64,000 bases of DNA from Lignipirellula cremea (lineage in GTDB: Bacteria > Planctomycetota > Planctomycetia > Pirellulales > Pirellulaceae): contig NZ_CP036433.1 in the NCBI RefSeq assembly GCF_007751035.1, forward strand, positions 5,747,001 through 5,811,000, read 5' to 3'. The notes beneath the pieces are model-generated. The model was not told where the DNA came from and ran no database searches. It worked only from the letters and a program-made list of their open reading frames with translations. A program made the position numbers and the translations under genes. Below, in pieces: positions 46,909-56,225 of this stretch; within the stretch, counting starts at the first letter, position 1, and each line of letters starts with the position of its first letter.

Positions 46909-47859
46909 TTACTCCTTGCCGGCCTGGCGCTGGGCGGCGAAATTGTCGGCGTGGAACTGCATGATGTCGCGGCCGCGTTTCTCGTAGATTAACCCGGCGC
47001 TATGCGGGGCGCCTTCGACGATGATCCGCTCGAAGGGAATTTTAAGCGACTCCAGGAACTTCATGTATTCCAGGTTGTTCTCGTAGTTGAAGCCTTTGGT
47101 TCCGACATGCACCAGGATGCGGAGCGGCGGCTCGGGGTTGCTGGCGTACGCGCGGGCCAGGTCCCAGGTATTGTCGCCGAGAGCGAACTGCAGGTTCTCG
47201 CTTTCCTTCCCGTTCTCTTCCGAGATTCGCTTTTCGGTCGAATAGCCGCCGCCGCCGGGCGATGCGGAGCAGAACAGATCGGGATGCTTGAACATGTTGC
47301 GGGCCGTCCCGCGGCCGCCCTGCGAAAAGCCTTCCAGTCCGCGCCCGCTCCGATCGGCGATGGTGCGATACGTTTTGTCGATGTGCGGGATCAGCTCTTT
47401 GATGAAGACGTCTTCCCCCTGGGCTTCCTTCCGGCCCGGCATGTTGTAATGGCTCACGGGGCCGCCGTTCACAAACACATAGATCACAGGCGTCGCCTTG
47501 CCGGTGGTCATCTGCTCATGCAGAAAGCTGGCGAGTCGCACGCTCTTGGATTCGCTGCCGGGCCGTCCGCCGTGCAGGTAATACACCACCGGAAAGCGGG
47601 CGTCGGGCTGTTCTGCATACGCCGGCGGCAGATAGATGTTGTAGCCGACATCCACTCCCATCGACGGACTCTTGAACTGGTGATGCTCCACCCCCGTCGG
47701 CGCTGCACTCGGCGGATTGACCCAGCGGAAACCGTCGCTCCCGGGTTTCGACTGCGCCCAGCCAGGAGAAGCCTGGCCCAGCAGAACGATGACGACGCCA
47801 ACCAGCAGGCAGCGGCTCCAGCCAAAACAATGCAAAGCGGGATGCCCAGAATAATTCAC
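46909..47859 (-). CDS. Secreted esterase (esterase D / feruloyl-esterase type)
   Basis: 316 residues from GTG 47859, preceded by TGGAG about 10 bases upstream; the frame opens at 47973, but this start puts a hydrophobic export segment (CLLVGVVIVLLGQASPGWA) near the N-terminus. The alpha/beta hydrolase fold has YYLHGGRP (oxyanion region), nucleophile Ser179 in GLEGFSQGG and a likely His in GAPHSAG. Such enzymes hydrolyse acyl esters of sugars or polyphenols outside the cell. Convergent to the large secreted protein; no operon partner. Confidence 0.87.
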   Translation of the reverse strand: MNYSGHPALHCFGWSRCLLVGVVIVLLGQASPGWAQSKPGSDGFRWVNPPSAAPTGVEHHQFKSPSMGVDVGYNIYLPPAYAEQPDARFPVVYYLHGGRPGSESKSVRLASFLHEQMTTGKATPVIYVFVNGGPVSHYNMPGRKEAQGEDVFIKELIPHIDKTYRTIADRSGRGLEGFSQGGRGTARNMFKHPDLFCSASPGGGGYSTEKRISEENGKESENLQFALGDNTWDLARAYASNPEPPLRILVHVGTKGFNYENNLEYMKFLESLKIPFERIIVEGAPHSAGLIYEKRGRDIMQFHADNFAAQRQAGKE

Positions 47860-48006
47860 GATTCGACACTCCAGAAGGTAGATAAGACGCCCGCCTTTGA
47901 TGCGCAGCGCTATAGCAGGAAACCGTTCCAGCATAGCAGCCGGCAGACAGGCCGTCGCCTTTTGCCTTCCCAAAGCGACGCGGGCATTCGCCGAGCGATG
48001 GGCGTC

Positions 48007-48501
48007 CTACGCAACAAATGCCAGCCAGTAGAACACCCAGCCGGTGACGGCCGTCATGGTCATGCCGACCGTGGCCAGCCAGCCCAGCTTTTTGTGGCGA
48101 TGGCTATGGGCGCCGGGCGTCGGCGGATTGGGGAACTTTCGCACCGCCTCGAAAATCACATACGCCCAGACGAACGGCGTTGGTACGGCAAAGCACAAAT
48201 GCACAATCAGGCTGTACCAGACCGGATTCCAGCCCGGCGTAAAATAGGGGGAATCGGCCGCATACGTCTTCCAGCCGTAGCCGATCCGCATGTCGATTTC
48301 AAACGCGGTTACCGCCCCCAGCAACACCACGGCCATCACGATCTGCAGCCATTTGTGGAGCTGGTAGCGTCGCTGTTTGACCAGCACCAGGCTGATACCC
48401 ATCAACACCACAATGGCGAACATAGCGAGAAACACAAAGTCCAGCATCAGGGTGCCGCGGTTCGGCAGCAGCCCGTTCGTTTCACCCCAGATTGGCGTCA
48501 T
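48007..48501 (-). CDS. DUF420-like membrane protein
   Basis: 164 residues from ATG 48501, with GAAGGA about 8 bases upstream. Four or more hydrophobic helices, beginning MLDFVFLAMFAIVVLMGISL, with conserved-looking histidines in QLHKWLQ, IVHLC and HSHRHKK. DUF420 proteins of this layout accompany haem-copper oxidase assembly in other bacteria. None of those genes is near, so the role here is unknown. Confidence 0.78.
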   Translation of the reverse strand: MTPIWGETNGLLPNRGTLMLDFVFLAMFAIVVLMGISLVLVKQRRYQLHKWLQIVMAVVLLGAVTAFEIDMRIGYGWKTYAADSPYFTPGWNPVWYSLIVHLCFAVPTPFVWAYVIFEAVRKFPNPPTPGAHSHRHKKLGWLATVGMTMTAVTGWVFYWLAFVA

Positions 48502-48751
48502 GCGGGATCCTTCTTTGGCAAATCCTGGCAAACGGCCGGCATGCGGTTGCGGCCCCTCCGCCGACAACCGTCCTTCCGTGCAAGAACTCTAGCGGAAACC
48601 GCCGTTTTCCGCAGCGCCAGCGACAAAGCGTCCTGGAAGCCTGGCGATTGGGCCCGGCGGAAGGCGCCGTCGACAATTGAAGTCGCCGCGGCCAGCAGTT
48701 ACGATACTTTTCTGCTACGACTTTGCACCTGCCCTCGCCTGGAGTTCCCCT

Positions 48752-50044
48752 GTGCTGAAAACTGCTGTCTGGACGCTTCTTTTGGGGAGCCTGCTGGGAA
48801 TATCGGTTCCGTCCACCGTCGTCGCTGTGGAACTGGCCGTCGGAGGCGTTGAAGGCTTGCCGCTGCAGGCGACCGACTGGCCCTGGTGGCGCGGCCCCAG
48901 TCGCGACGGCGTCGCCGCCGCTGGCGAACAACCGCCGCTGAGCTGGAGCGAGACGGAGAACGTCCTGTGGAAAACGCCCGTTCCGGGCCGCGGTCATGCC
49001 TCGCCGACGGTGGTCGGCGACCGTGTGTTCCTGCCTACCGCCGATGAAGAGACCGAAGTCCAGTCGGTGCTCTGCTTTGATCGGGCCACCGGCAAGCAGT
49101 TATGGAAGGTCGATCTGCACACCGGCGCCATGGATCGGGCCGGCCATAAAAAGAACTCGCAGGCCAGCGCCACCATCGCCAGCGACGGCGAACGGCTGTT
49201 CGTCAATTTCCTGAACGCCAAGGCCGTCCACACCACGGCGCTCGATTTCGACGGCAAGCAGCTGTGGCGCACCTCGGTGTCAGACTTTGTCACGCACCAG
49301 GGCTTCGGCTCGTCGCCCGCGGTTTATGGTCCGCTCGTGATCGTAGCGACCGATAACAAAACGGGCGGCGCCGTCGCCGGTCTGGATCGCGAGACGGGCG
49401 AGATCGTCTGGAAGCATGATCGTCCGAAAGAGCCGAACTACACATCTCCCACCATCCTGCATGTGGATGGCCGCGACCAACTGCTGCTGACCGGCTGCAA
49501 TCTGCTGACCAGCATCAGCCCCCTCGACGGCCGCATGCTCTGGGAGACGAAGGGCTCGACCACCGAATGCGTCGGCTCGGTCGTGACCGACGGCGAACGC
49601 ATTTTCTCCAGCGGCGGTTATCCGCGGAAACATACGTCGGCCGTGACAGCGGACGGTTCCAAAACGCTCGCCTGGGAAAACAACACGCAGACCTATGTGC
49701 CTTCGATGTTGGCCGTCGACGGTTACCTTTACACCGTGACCGACGCCGGCGTCGCTCTCTGCTGGCGAGCCAGCGATGGCGAAGAACAGTGGAAAGCCCG
49801 GCTGGGCGGCACGTTCAATGCGTCGCCTGTGCTGATCGGCCAGAACCTGTTGGTCATCAACCAGGCCGGCAAGGCGTTCCTGTTCAAAGCCGACCCCAAG
49901 GAATACACGGCCGTGGCCGAGAACGACCTGGGCGACGATGTCTACGCCACGCCAGTCGTCTGCGGCGACCGCATCTACCTTCGCGTTGCCGAACAGACCG
50001 ACGGCAAGCGGCAGGAATGGCTGTACTGCATCGGCACGAAGTAA
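48752..50044 (+). CDS. Secreted PQQ-like (BamB-type) beta-propeller protein
   Basis: 430 residues from GTG 48752, with GGAG about 8 bases upstream; the frame opens at 48677. A signal peptide (LKTAVWTLLLGSLLGISVPS) is followed by DWPWWRGPSRDGVA, the standard opening of planctomycete PQQ-propeller proteins. Blades recur: CFDRATGKQLWKVDLHTGA, ALDFDGKQLWRTSV, GLDRETGEIVWKHD and CWRASDGEEQWKARLGG. They form an eight-bladed propeller. Probably a binding or scaffold protein; enzymatic PQQ use is not evident. Confidence 0.9.
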   Translation: MLKTAVWTLLLGSLLGISVPSTVVAVELAVGGVEGLPLQATDWPWWRGPSRDGVAAAGEQPPLSWSETENVLWKTPVPGRGHASPTVVGDRVFLPTADEETEVQSVLCFDRATGKQLWKVDLHTGAMDRAGHKKNSQASATIASDGERLFVNFLNAKAVHTTALDFDGKQLWRTSVSDFVTHQGFGSSPAVYGPLVIVATDNKTGGAVAGLDRETGEIVWKHDRPKEPNYTSPTILHVDGRDQLLLTGCNLLTSISPLDGRMLWETKGSTTECVGSVVTDGERIFSSGGYPRKHTSAVTADGSKTLAWENNTQTYVPSMLAVDGYLYTVTDAGVALCWRASDGEEQWKARLGGTFNASPVLIGQNLLVINQAGKAFLFKADPKEYTAVAENDLGDDVYATPVVCGDRIYLRVAEQTDGKRQEWLYCIGTK

Positions 50045-50173
50045 CCGCTGCCGATCAAAGGCGCCCCGCGCCTGCCCGCTGTCTGCTGTCTGCTGTCTGC
50101 ACTATTGAACCGTCGTCCTGCTGATCTGCCGGCGACGTTTGTCGCCCCATCCTTTTGCTGGAGTTCCCTTTTG

Positions 50174-51346
50174 ATGCTCAGCCTGATGCTTTGCCGCCGC
50201 CTTTCTCTCCTGGTGTTGCTCTCCCTGGCGCTGGTCGTCGCTGGTCCGCAAGCGGCCAGAGCCGAGAAACCGGCGCCGCCGCAGATTGCCGGCGTGGTGG
50301 AAGTGATGAACCTGGCAGCAGAGGAAGGGCAGATCTCAGGCGGCGTGACGCTGGTCGTCAAAGACGGCAAAACGGTCCACCTGGCGGCGACCGGAATGGC
50401 CGATATCGCGCAGGATCGGCCCATGACGATCGACACGCAATTTGCTATCGCCTCGATGACGAAGCCGATCACCGCCACGGCGTTGATGATCCTGGTCGAT
50501 CAGGGGAAGGTCCAGCTGACGGACCCCGTGTCCAAGTACATCCCTGAGTTCGCCGACGCGCAGGGCCCCGACGGCAAGCTGGCGCAGCCGGTCACCGTGC
50601 AGCATTTGCTGACCCATACGTCCGGCCTGGGTGACAGCCAGCAGACGGAAACCACGCTGGAAGCGACCGGGAAAGAACTGGCGCAGCGGAAGCTGAAATT
50701 CCTGCCCGGATCAAAATGGCAGTACAGTCCCGGGCTGAATGCCTGTGGCCGCATCATCGAGGTCGCCAGCGGTCAGCCCTACGATCAGTTCGTCTCCGAG
50801 CAGATCCTGCAGCCGCTGAAAATGAAGCACACTGCTTTTGTCCCAAAAAACAAGAACAAGCTGGCCGGTCTCTATGAGCCGGGTAAAGAAAAAGGGCAGC
50901 TTGCCGCCGCCGATCACTGGCTGACCCGTTTCACCTCGGGCAGGGCGCCGAACCCTTCCGGCGGTTTGATCTCGACTGCGGCCGACCTGGCGCGATTCTA
51001 TCAGATGATCCTCAACGGCGGCGAACTCGACGGCCAGCGGATTGTGTCCGAAGAAGCAGTCAAGCAGATGACGACCGTTCAAACGGGCGATCTCACGACC
51101 GGCTTTACCCCCGGCAATGGCTGGGGGCTGGGCTGGTGCGTGGTGCGGGAGCCGCAAGGGGTTTCGGCCGCACTGGCGCCCGGATCGTACGGCCACGGCG
51201 GAGCCTTTGGCACGCAGGGCTGGGTCGATCCGAAAAACCAGACGATCTATGTGCTGCTGATCCAGCGCACCAACTTCGGCAACAGCGACGGTTCCGACCT
51301 TCGCGGCGCGTTCCAGGACGCGGCGCATGCGGCGCTGAAGAATTGA
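50174..51346 (+). CDS. Secreted serine hydrolase of the beta-lactamase family (class C-like)
   Basis: 390 residues from ATG 50174. A signal peptide (RLSLLVLLSLALVVAGPQAA) precedes the DD-peptidase fold. The SxxK motif is SMTK at residues 94-97, the Tyr motif is YSPGLN near 187, and the third motif is HGG in SYGHGG near 340. Members include esterases, D-amino-acid peptidases and beta-lactamases. It follows the propeller gene by 129 bp and precedes an isomerase by 104 bp on the same strand. Confidence 0.9.
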   Translation: MLSLMLCRRLSLLVLLSLALVVAGPQAARAEKPAPPQIAGVVEVMNLAAEEGQISGGVTLVVKDGKTVHLAATGMADIAQDRPMTIDTQFAIASMTKPITATALMILVDQGKVQLTDPVSKYIPEFADAQGPDGKLAQPVTVQHLLTHTSGLGDSQQTETTLEATGKELAQRKLKFLPGSKWQYSPGLNACGRIIEVASGQPYDQFVSEQILQPLKMKHTAFVPKNKNKLAGLYEPGKEKGQLAAADHWLTRFTSGRAPNPSGGLISTAADLARFYQMILNGGELDGQRIVSEEAVKQMTTVQTGDLTTGFTPGNGWGLGWCVVREPQGVSAALAPGSYGHGGAFGTQGWVDPKNQTIYVLLIQRTNFGNSDGSDLRGAFQDAAHAALKN

Positions 51347-51450
51347 GGCGGATCGCATCCGTCCGATCCGTTCTCGCCGCCTGACATTCCCCCTTCTGTT
51401 CGACGCTTGCCCTTTGATCGCGTGACGTCCCCTTTGCCGGAGCCTCTTTG

Positions 51451-52407
51451 ATGTCGTCCCTTCCCAATCGTCGCCAGCTGATGGCTGCCGGTCTGGCCTC
51501 CTCGGTTTCCCTCGGCGCACTGGCCGCGACGACCGCTTCCGCCTGTGCGGCCCCGGCGCCCGGCGCCGCCCCGCGGTTCAAGTACTGCCTGAACACCAGC
51601 ACCATCCGCGGGCAAAAACTGTCCCTGTTGGAAGAGGTGGAGTTGGCGGCCGTCGCCGGATACGATGCGATTGAACCCTGGGTCCGCGAGATCCAGGCGT
51701 ACCAGGACCAGGGCGGCAAGCTGCCGGAACTGAAACGCCGCATCGCCGACGCCGGACTGACGGTCGAAAGCGCGATCGGCTTTGCCAACTGGATTGTCGA
51801 CGACGACGAACAACGGGCCGCTGGCCTGGAAACGGCCCGCCGGGAGATGGACCTGGTGAAAGCGATTGGCGGCACGCGGATCGCCGCCCCGCCGGTCGGA
51901 GCGACCAAAGAACCCGGCATCGACCTGTTCGCCGCCGCCGAACGTTACGGCAAGCTGATCGAAGTCGGCGTCGCCCAGGGGGTCATCCCGCAGGTCGAAG
52001 TCTGGGGATTTTCGGCCAACCTCAGCCGCCTGGGGGAGACCAGTTTCGTCGCTATTGAAAGCGGCCGCACGGAAGCGTGCATCCTGCCGGACGTCTACCA
52101 TATCTACAAAGGCGGATCCGATTTTGCCGGCCTGTCGGTGCTGGCGGGGAACGCGATTCATGTCTTCCACATGAACGATTACCCGGCCGATCCGCCGCGT
52201 GCGACCATTGGCGACGCCGATCGCGTCTACCCCGGCGACGGCGTGGCTCCGCTGACCCAGATCCTGCAGATGCTGGCCGCCAATGGTTTCAACGGCGCTC
52301 TGTCGCTGGAACTCTTCAACCGCGACTACTGGACCCAGGACCCCAAAAAGGTCGCCGCCACGGGCCTTGCCAAAATGAAGGCGTCCGTCGCGAAAGCCTT
52401 TGCCTGA
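51451..52407 (+). CDS. Tat-exported sugar phosphate isomerase/epimerase-like TIM barrel
   Basis: 318 residues from ATG 51451; TTG lies just before it. The N-terminus NRRQLMAAGLASSVSLGALA is a twin-arginine signal. The rest is an AP-endonuclease-2/xylose-isomerase-like barrel: GYDAIEPWVREIQAY, VIPQVEVWGFSANL (metal Glu), ILPDVYHIYKGG and VFHMNDYP (metal His). Such exported barrels are common in planctomycetes and probably act on sugars. The substrate is unknown. Confidence 0.88.
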   Translation: MSSLPNRRQLMAAGLASSVSLGALAATTASACAAPAPGAAPRFKYCLNTSTIRGQKLSLLEEVELAAVAGYDAIEPWVREIQAYQDQGGKLPELKRRIADAGLTVESAIGFANWIVDDDEQRAAGLETARREMDLVKAIGGTRIAAPPVGATKEPGIDLFAAAERYGKLIEVGVAQGVIPQVEVWGFSANLSRLGETSFVAIESGRTEACILPDVYHIYKGGSDFAGLSVLAGNAIHVFHMNDYPADPPRATIGDADRVYPGDGVAPLTQILQMLAANGFNGALSLELFNRDYWTQDPKKVAATGLAKMKASVAKAFA

Positions 52408-52426
52408 GAGATCCGTGTCCGGACGG

Positions 52427-53296
52427 CTAGCGCGGGCGTTGATGCTCGCGACTGTTGAGGCTCCAGTCATACGGCAGCCATTTTTTCCGCAGCGGTGCGT
52501 CGGTTTCCAGCGCCGTGGCGAGCGGCGGCGAATAGCGTGAGGCGAAACGGATAACGCTGCCGGCTGCCTGATCGAAGTCGTCGCTGTACCACTGGTAGAG
52601 CTTCGTCAGTTCGACCGTGTTGGCTTCCGGCTTCCAGGCGAACCAGGTCGCGTGGCTGTGGACGTACTCTGCCTGGCTGTCTAACTGCTGGGACAATCGC
52701 TCCGGCGTGAACGCCTCTTGCCGCAGCGGCGGGCAACCGACGGCGGCGCACACCAGCGCAAAGTGGATGCGCGGCTCGACAAACCGCGGCCGGATCTGCT
52801 CGTGCTCAATCTGATTCAGGCTCCACACCTGACCGCCCACGTTCCAGCGGACGGCGTCCCAGCGATCGGCTTCAGGAATCTGCTGGATCGATTCCAGCGG
52901 GTGGTTTTCCAGGATCAGCTTGAGCGTAAACGCATTGTAAGCGTTGATCAGCAGGGCCAGCTTGTCATCGCGAGCCAGGTCCGCAAAGGGAGCTTTCGCC
53001 ACCACCTGGAGATACGCGTCAAGTTGCTCTTCCCTTGAGCGAAGCCCGGCGTAGTCGACCCAGCCAGCCTCGTCGACATACGTCTGCAGTAGCTCGTCCA
53101 GCGTAGAGTGGTCGACCTTTGGCCCTGCTTTGTCGTTGGAGTAAGCTTCCTGCAGCTCCACCTGGGGCGGGCCGAACAACCCCGTCAGCCAGCCTGCGAT
53201 CGCTTCGTACCCGACGATGCAGAACACGGCAACCGCCACGCAAACCAGGGCGGCAGACAACCAGCGAATTCCCGCGAACCTTCTTTGCGTATCCAT
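52427..53296 (-). CDS. DUF547 protein, last gene of the bufferin-like cluster
   Basis: 289 residues from ATG 53296. A membrane helix near the N-terminus (LSAALVCVAVAVFCIVGYEA) puts the rest outside the cytoplasm. The DUF547 domain has DKLALLINAYNAFTLKLILE, RIHFALVCAAVGCPPLRQEA and FTPERLSQQLDSQA. The fold is related to papain-like or transglutaminase-type proteins, and HFALVCAAVGCPP holds conserved His and Cys. It lies 47 bp after the DUF2063 gene on the same strand, so it may help process or hold the exported peptide. That link is inferred from position only. Confidence 0.85.
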   Translation of the reverse strand: MDTQRRFAGIRWLSAALVCVAVAVFCIVGYEAIAGWLTGLFGPPQVELQEAYSNDKAGPKVDHSTLDELLQTYVDEAGWVDYAGLRSREEQLDAYLQVVAKAPFADLARDDKLALLINAYNAFTLKLILENHPLESIQQIPEADRWDAVRWNVGGQVWSLNQIEHEQIRPRFVEPRIHFALVCAAVGCPPLRQEAFTPERLSQQLDSQAEYVHSHATWFAWKPEANTVELTKLYQWYSDDFDQAAGSVIRFASRYSPPLATALETDAPLRKKWLPYDWSLNSREHQRPR

Positions 53297-53343
53297 AGAA
53301 CGATTTGCCCTGTCTCTCTTTCCGTACGGCCGGCGCAGGTTCC

Positions 53344-54303
53344 TCAGGAGGAAGTCAAATCGTCTGGCGGGGCGGACTCTTCGCCCAGCGTGACTCGCTG
53401 GAAGAATCGCTGGGCCGACCAGGCGGCGAACCAATTCTGCAGGCTTTCCGCCAGGGCCTCCACGCTGTCAAAAGACTCGGCCGCCTGGGCGGTGGCTTCG
53501 CCCAGTGACTGGCCGCTTGCCAGTGAGGACAGCAGGGAATACTGCGGCTGCGACAACTCGTACCGGCGGACTACGTAGTCCCGTCGGGTAATGGCCACAT
53601 AGCTGGGCCGCGGATCTGGCAAGGGAGCATCGCCGCCCTGGCGCCAGGCCGTGTAGTAATCGTTGACCGGATACCTGAAGGCCAGCAGATGCAAACAGAC
53701 GACCGGCTCCAGGCACGCATCGGCCCACTGTTCGGGCGGAATCGCCTGGAGGTCTGCGACGGCAAGCGGCGTTTCCTGCTCGACCCCCGGCCCATCAAAG
53801 ACCCGGTCGATCGTCCATTCCAGACGGGCCAGATCGATCACAAAGTCCGGCCAGGACGGCGCGTCGGGATCGTCGCCCGGCTCCTGCAGGGAGGGCCGCG
53901 TCTCTTCGAGAAAGGGGACAAAATGATCCGCCAGCCGCTCCAGCGTATAACTCCGGGAAGGGTGCTGCTGCAGATACCCGAAACTGAAGCTGTCGAAAAC
54001 CTCTTCGCTTAACGCCTGGGCCAGGGCGGGGAAGAGCTCGCGCATGCACTCCAACAGTCGGGCGAAATAGGCGTTGCCATAGACGGCCAGCCGCTCCACG
54101 CTGGTCAAGGAATGGCTGCGCATGACGACCTGTTCAATGTCGATCGGCGCAACGGCGATCTCGGCCAGTGCGGCCTCGGACGTCAGCCCCTGGGCGACGC
54201 CGTCGGGGTGCGTAATGACGGCCTGCATCCAGCGCTGGACGACGCCTAAATCACGCGGCGGCTGCTTCGCATCCGGCGCGGCGCCTGGACCTGGTTGGTT
54301 CAT
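53344..54303 (-). CDS. bufC: DUF2063 RiPP recognition partner (BufC-like)
   Basis: 319 residues from ATG 54303. The DUF2063 N-terminal part is typical: [39 protein letters not shown], then the [20 protein letters not shown] block. The C-terminal half (about 240-300) is a winged-helix-like region ([20 protein letters not shown]) that resembles RiPP recognition domains. Partners of DUF692 enzymes use this part to hand the precursor to the oxidase. Its ATG overlaps the DUF692 stop by 4 bases (ATGA), the mark of translational coupling and a complex. Confidence 0.9.
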   Translation of the reverse strand: MNQPGPGAAPDAKQPPRDLGVVQRWMQAVITHPDGVAQGLTSEAALAEIAVAPIDIEQVVMRSHSLTSVERLAVYGNAYFARLLECMRELFPALAQALSEEVFDSFSFGYLQQHPSRSYTLERLADHFVPFLEETRPSLQEPGDDPDAPSWPDFVIDLARLEWTIDRVFDGPGVEQETPLAVADLQAIPPEQWADACLEPVVCLHLLAFRYPVNDYYTAWRQGGDAPLPDPRPSYVAITRRDYVVRRYELSQPQYSLLSSLASGQSLGEATAQAAESFDSVEALAESLQNWFAAWSAQRFFQRVTLGEESAPPDDLTSS

Positions 54304-55229
54304 TGGACTTCCGGGGCGACCAGATGCAAGGGATGAGGCAGGCTCTCACGATCCGCGTTTGCCAGATCAGCCGGCGCCGTGGACGCCGGCACGCTGGCCT
54401 GGGGATCGTTGATGTAGCGTTTGGCCTTGAGCAGTTCGGCGTGCAGTTCCGGGAAGGGCGGAATCTTGGCGTCCCATTCCAGCAAAGTCGCCACTCCGCC
54501 GGTCAGCTGGTTCGCCAGGCGGTACAAGCTCCAGACCGGATCCACCACGCGGCCGTCGTGGGTGTCGATGCAATGCGTCCCCATGTTGGTGTGGCCGGCC
54601 AGGTGGAACTGCACGACGCGTCGATGCGGTACGGCTTCCAGATATTCGACCGGATCAAAATCATGATTCACGCTGGAGACGTAAACGTTGTTCACATCCA
54701 GCAGCAGACCGCAGTCGGCTTCTTCAGCCATACGGGCCAGGAACTCCCATTCGCTCATGGTGGAGTCGGCGAAGGTCAAATAAGAACTGGGGTTCTCCAG
54801 CACGAGCGGCCGTTCCAGCACCTCCTGTACGATGCGAATCCGATCCACCACATGGGCCAGGGTCTGCTCGTTAAAAGGAATCGGCAGCAGATCGTGCGAG
54901 TTACGGCTGGCGACGCCGGTCCAGCATAAATGATCGGAGACCCAGCGGGCTTTGACGCCGGTCGCCAGCTTCTTCAGCTTTGCCAGATACTCCTGGTCGA
55001 GCGGGTCGGTGCTGCCGATCGACATTGAAACGCCATGCATCACAATCGGGTAACGCTCGGCGATCTGATCCAGCACGTAACGCGGACGCCCTTGCGAATC
55101 CATGAAGTTCTCGGAAATGATCTCGAACCAGTCGACCTCGGGCTGTTCGTTCAGAATGTGCTGAAAGTGCACATTACGGAGGCCGAGACCAAGACCGAGG
55201 TTTTCGTATCCCATTCGCGATGGGTGCAT
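54300..55229 (-). CDS. bufB: DUF692 multinuclear non-heme iron oxidase (MNIO, BufB-like)
   Basis: 309 residues from ATG 55229, with CGGAG about 8 bases upstream. The TIM-barrel MNIO ligands are present: [11 protein letters not shown] (His), SDHLCWTG (Asp and His), LENPSSYL (Glu), [15 protein letters not shown] (Asp, Asn, His), [17 protein letters not shown] and [13 protein letters not shown] enzymes use two or three iron ions to modify cysteines in RiPP precursors. In characterised bufferins the Cys residues become thiooxazoles that bind copper. The downstream DUF2063 gene overlaps by 4 bases, and a Cys-rich Tat peptide gene lies 351 bp upstream on the same strand. Confidence 0.92.
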   Translation of the reverse strand: MHPSRMGYENLGLGLGLRNVHFQHILNEQPEVDWFEIISENFMDSQGRPRYVLDQIAERYPIVMHGVSMSIGSTDPLDQEYLAKLKKLATGVKARWVSDHLCWTGVASRNSHDLLPIPFNEQTLAHVVDRIRIVQEVLERPLVLENPSSYLTFADSTMSEWEFLARMAEEADCGLLLDVNNVYVSSVNHDFDPVEYLEAVPHRRVVQFHLAGHTNMGTHCIDTHDGRVVDPVWSLYRLANQLTGGVATLLEWDAKIPPFPELHAELLKAKRYINDPQASVPASTAPADLANADRESLPHPLHLVAPEVQ

Positions 55230-55579
55230 GGGCTGCTCCGCAGGGGCAATCGGCGTAAAAGTTTTTCGATTAGTTCGTCTGGGTAACCGCAGGACGGCGG
55301 AACCGACCACTTCAATGCGTGGCCGGCGATCGTTCTGGCAGGGTGACGATCGGGCAGCCGGCTTGAGAAACCAGAAGCGGCAAAGGAGGCGAAGCCGCGG
55401 ATGGTTGCGACGCGGATCGGCACGCCGCGCACGATCGCTTGAAAAAACAGCCGACGACGAAAGGCCGGCGGCTGCGGGTTCAAGTTCAGTCTAACACGAA
55501 CCTTGTTTACCACGAAACGCCTGGCGTCTCTCTGCAGAGCGACATGGCATCCAGGCATCCGGGCGCACACGACGGCGGG
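55230..55579. other. Gap between precursor gene and MNIO gene
   Basis: 350 bases on the path from the peptide gene to the enzyme gene. The gap is long for one operon and could contain a processing site, attenuator or second promoter. No clear hairpin with U-tract was found. Confidence 0.3.
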
Positions 55580-56011
55580 CTAGTTCTTTGCTTTGGCGGG
55601 AGCCGGGCCGAACGGTTTGTCAGCTGCTCTCATCCGCTTTTCAAAGCGAGTGCGGGCTGTCTTCCAGGCTTTTTCGCTCAACGGCACGGCGCATTTGCCT
55701 TTGCTCTCGCAGGAGTTTTCGCCCGGCGTGGCGCCGCAGCCGCCCTGGCCTTTGCAGGCATTCTTCGTCGCACAGGTATGCGCCGCAGCCGTCGCACAGG
55801 CGCCCTGGCCGGCGCAGGCGTTCTTGCCGCTGGGATCATTCGCCTTGCAGGAGTTCAAGCCGCGGCAGACATGAATTTCCTTCTTTTTCTCTTCGGCCGG
55901 TTTGTCTTCAGCGAAGGCGCTGCCGACGGCGCTGGCCCCAGCCACCATGCCGCCCATCGCTGCCATCGCCAGCTTGTTGAAATCACGTCGATTGACATTG
56001 GACTTTTTCAC
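55580..56011 (-). CDS. bufA: Cys-rich Tat-exported RiPP precursor (bufferin, BufA2-like)
   Basis: 143 residues from GTG 56011, with AAGGAAG about 6 bases upstream; the frame opens at 56062. The N-terminus has a Tat signal, NRRDFNKLAMAAMGGMVAGA, ending near SAFAED. After a Lys/Glu linker come nine cysteines in CxxxxxC spacing: CRGLNSC, CAGQGAC, CATKNAC, CKGQGGC and CESKGKC. The C-terminus is basic and Cys-free. This layout fits the second bufferin precursor group. Twin-arginine export means it folds or is modified in the cytoplasm first, as expected for an MNIO substrate. Likely role: copper sequestration in the periplasm. Confidence 0.85.
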   Translation of the reverse strand: MKKSNVNRRDFNKLAMAAMGGMVAGASAVGSAFAEDKPAEEKKKEIHVCRGLNSCKANDPSGKNACAGQGACATAAAHTCATKNACKGQGGCGATPGENSCESKGKCAVPLSEKAWKTARTRFEKRMRAADKPFGPAPAKAKN

Positions 56012-56225
56012 AGAAGCTTCCTTCAAAGATTGGGCGAACGCCAGAAGCCATTCGCGAAACAAACGGGCGAGAGTTCCAGAAGTGAAACTCTCCTCAACTT
56101 CCTTACCAGACTATTTTCACCGATTCACGACCCTCTGTGAAACGGCTTACCAAAGAATTTTTCCCGCCAGCCGTGTCCGCAACGGGATCGGTTTCCTGTC
56201 CCGACCGTGCCGAGGCTGACGCCAG

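Noticed and set aside
47002-48852. Plus-strand ORF of 616 codons
   Set aside because: It spans the reverse of two good minus-strand genes (esterase and DUF420) and the gap between them.
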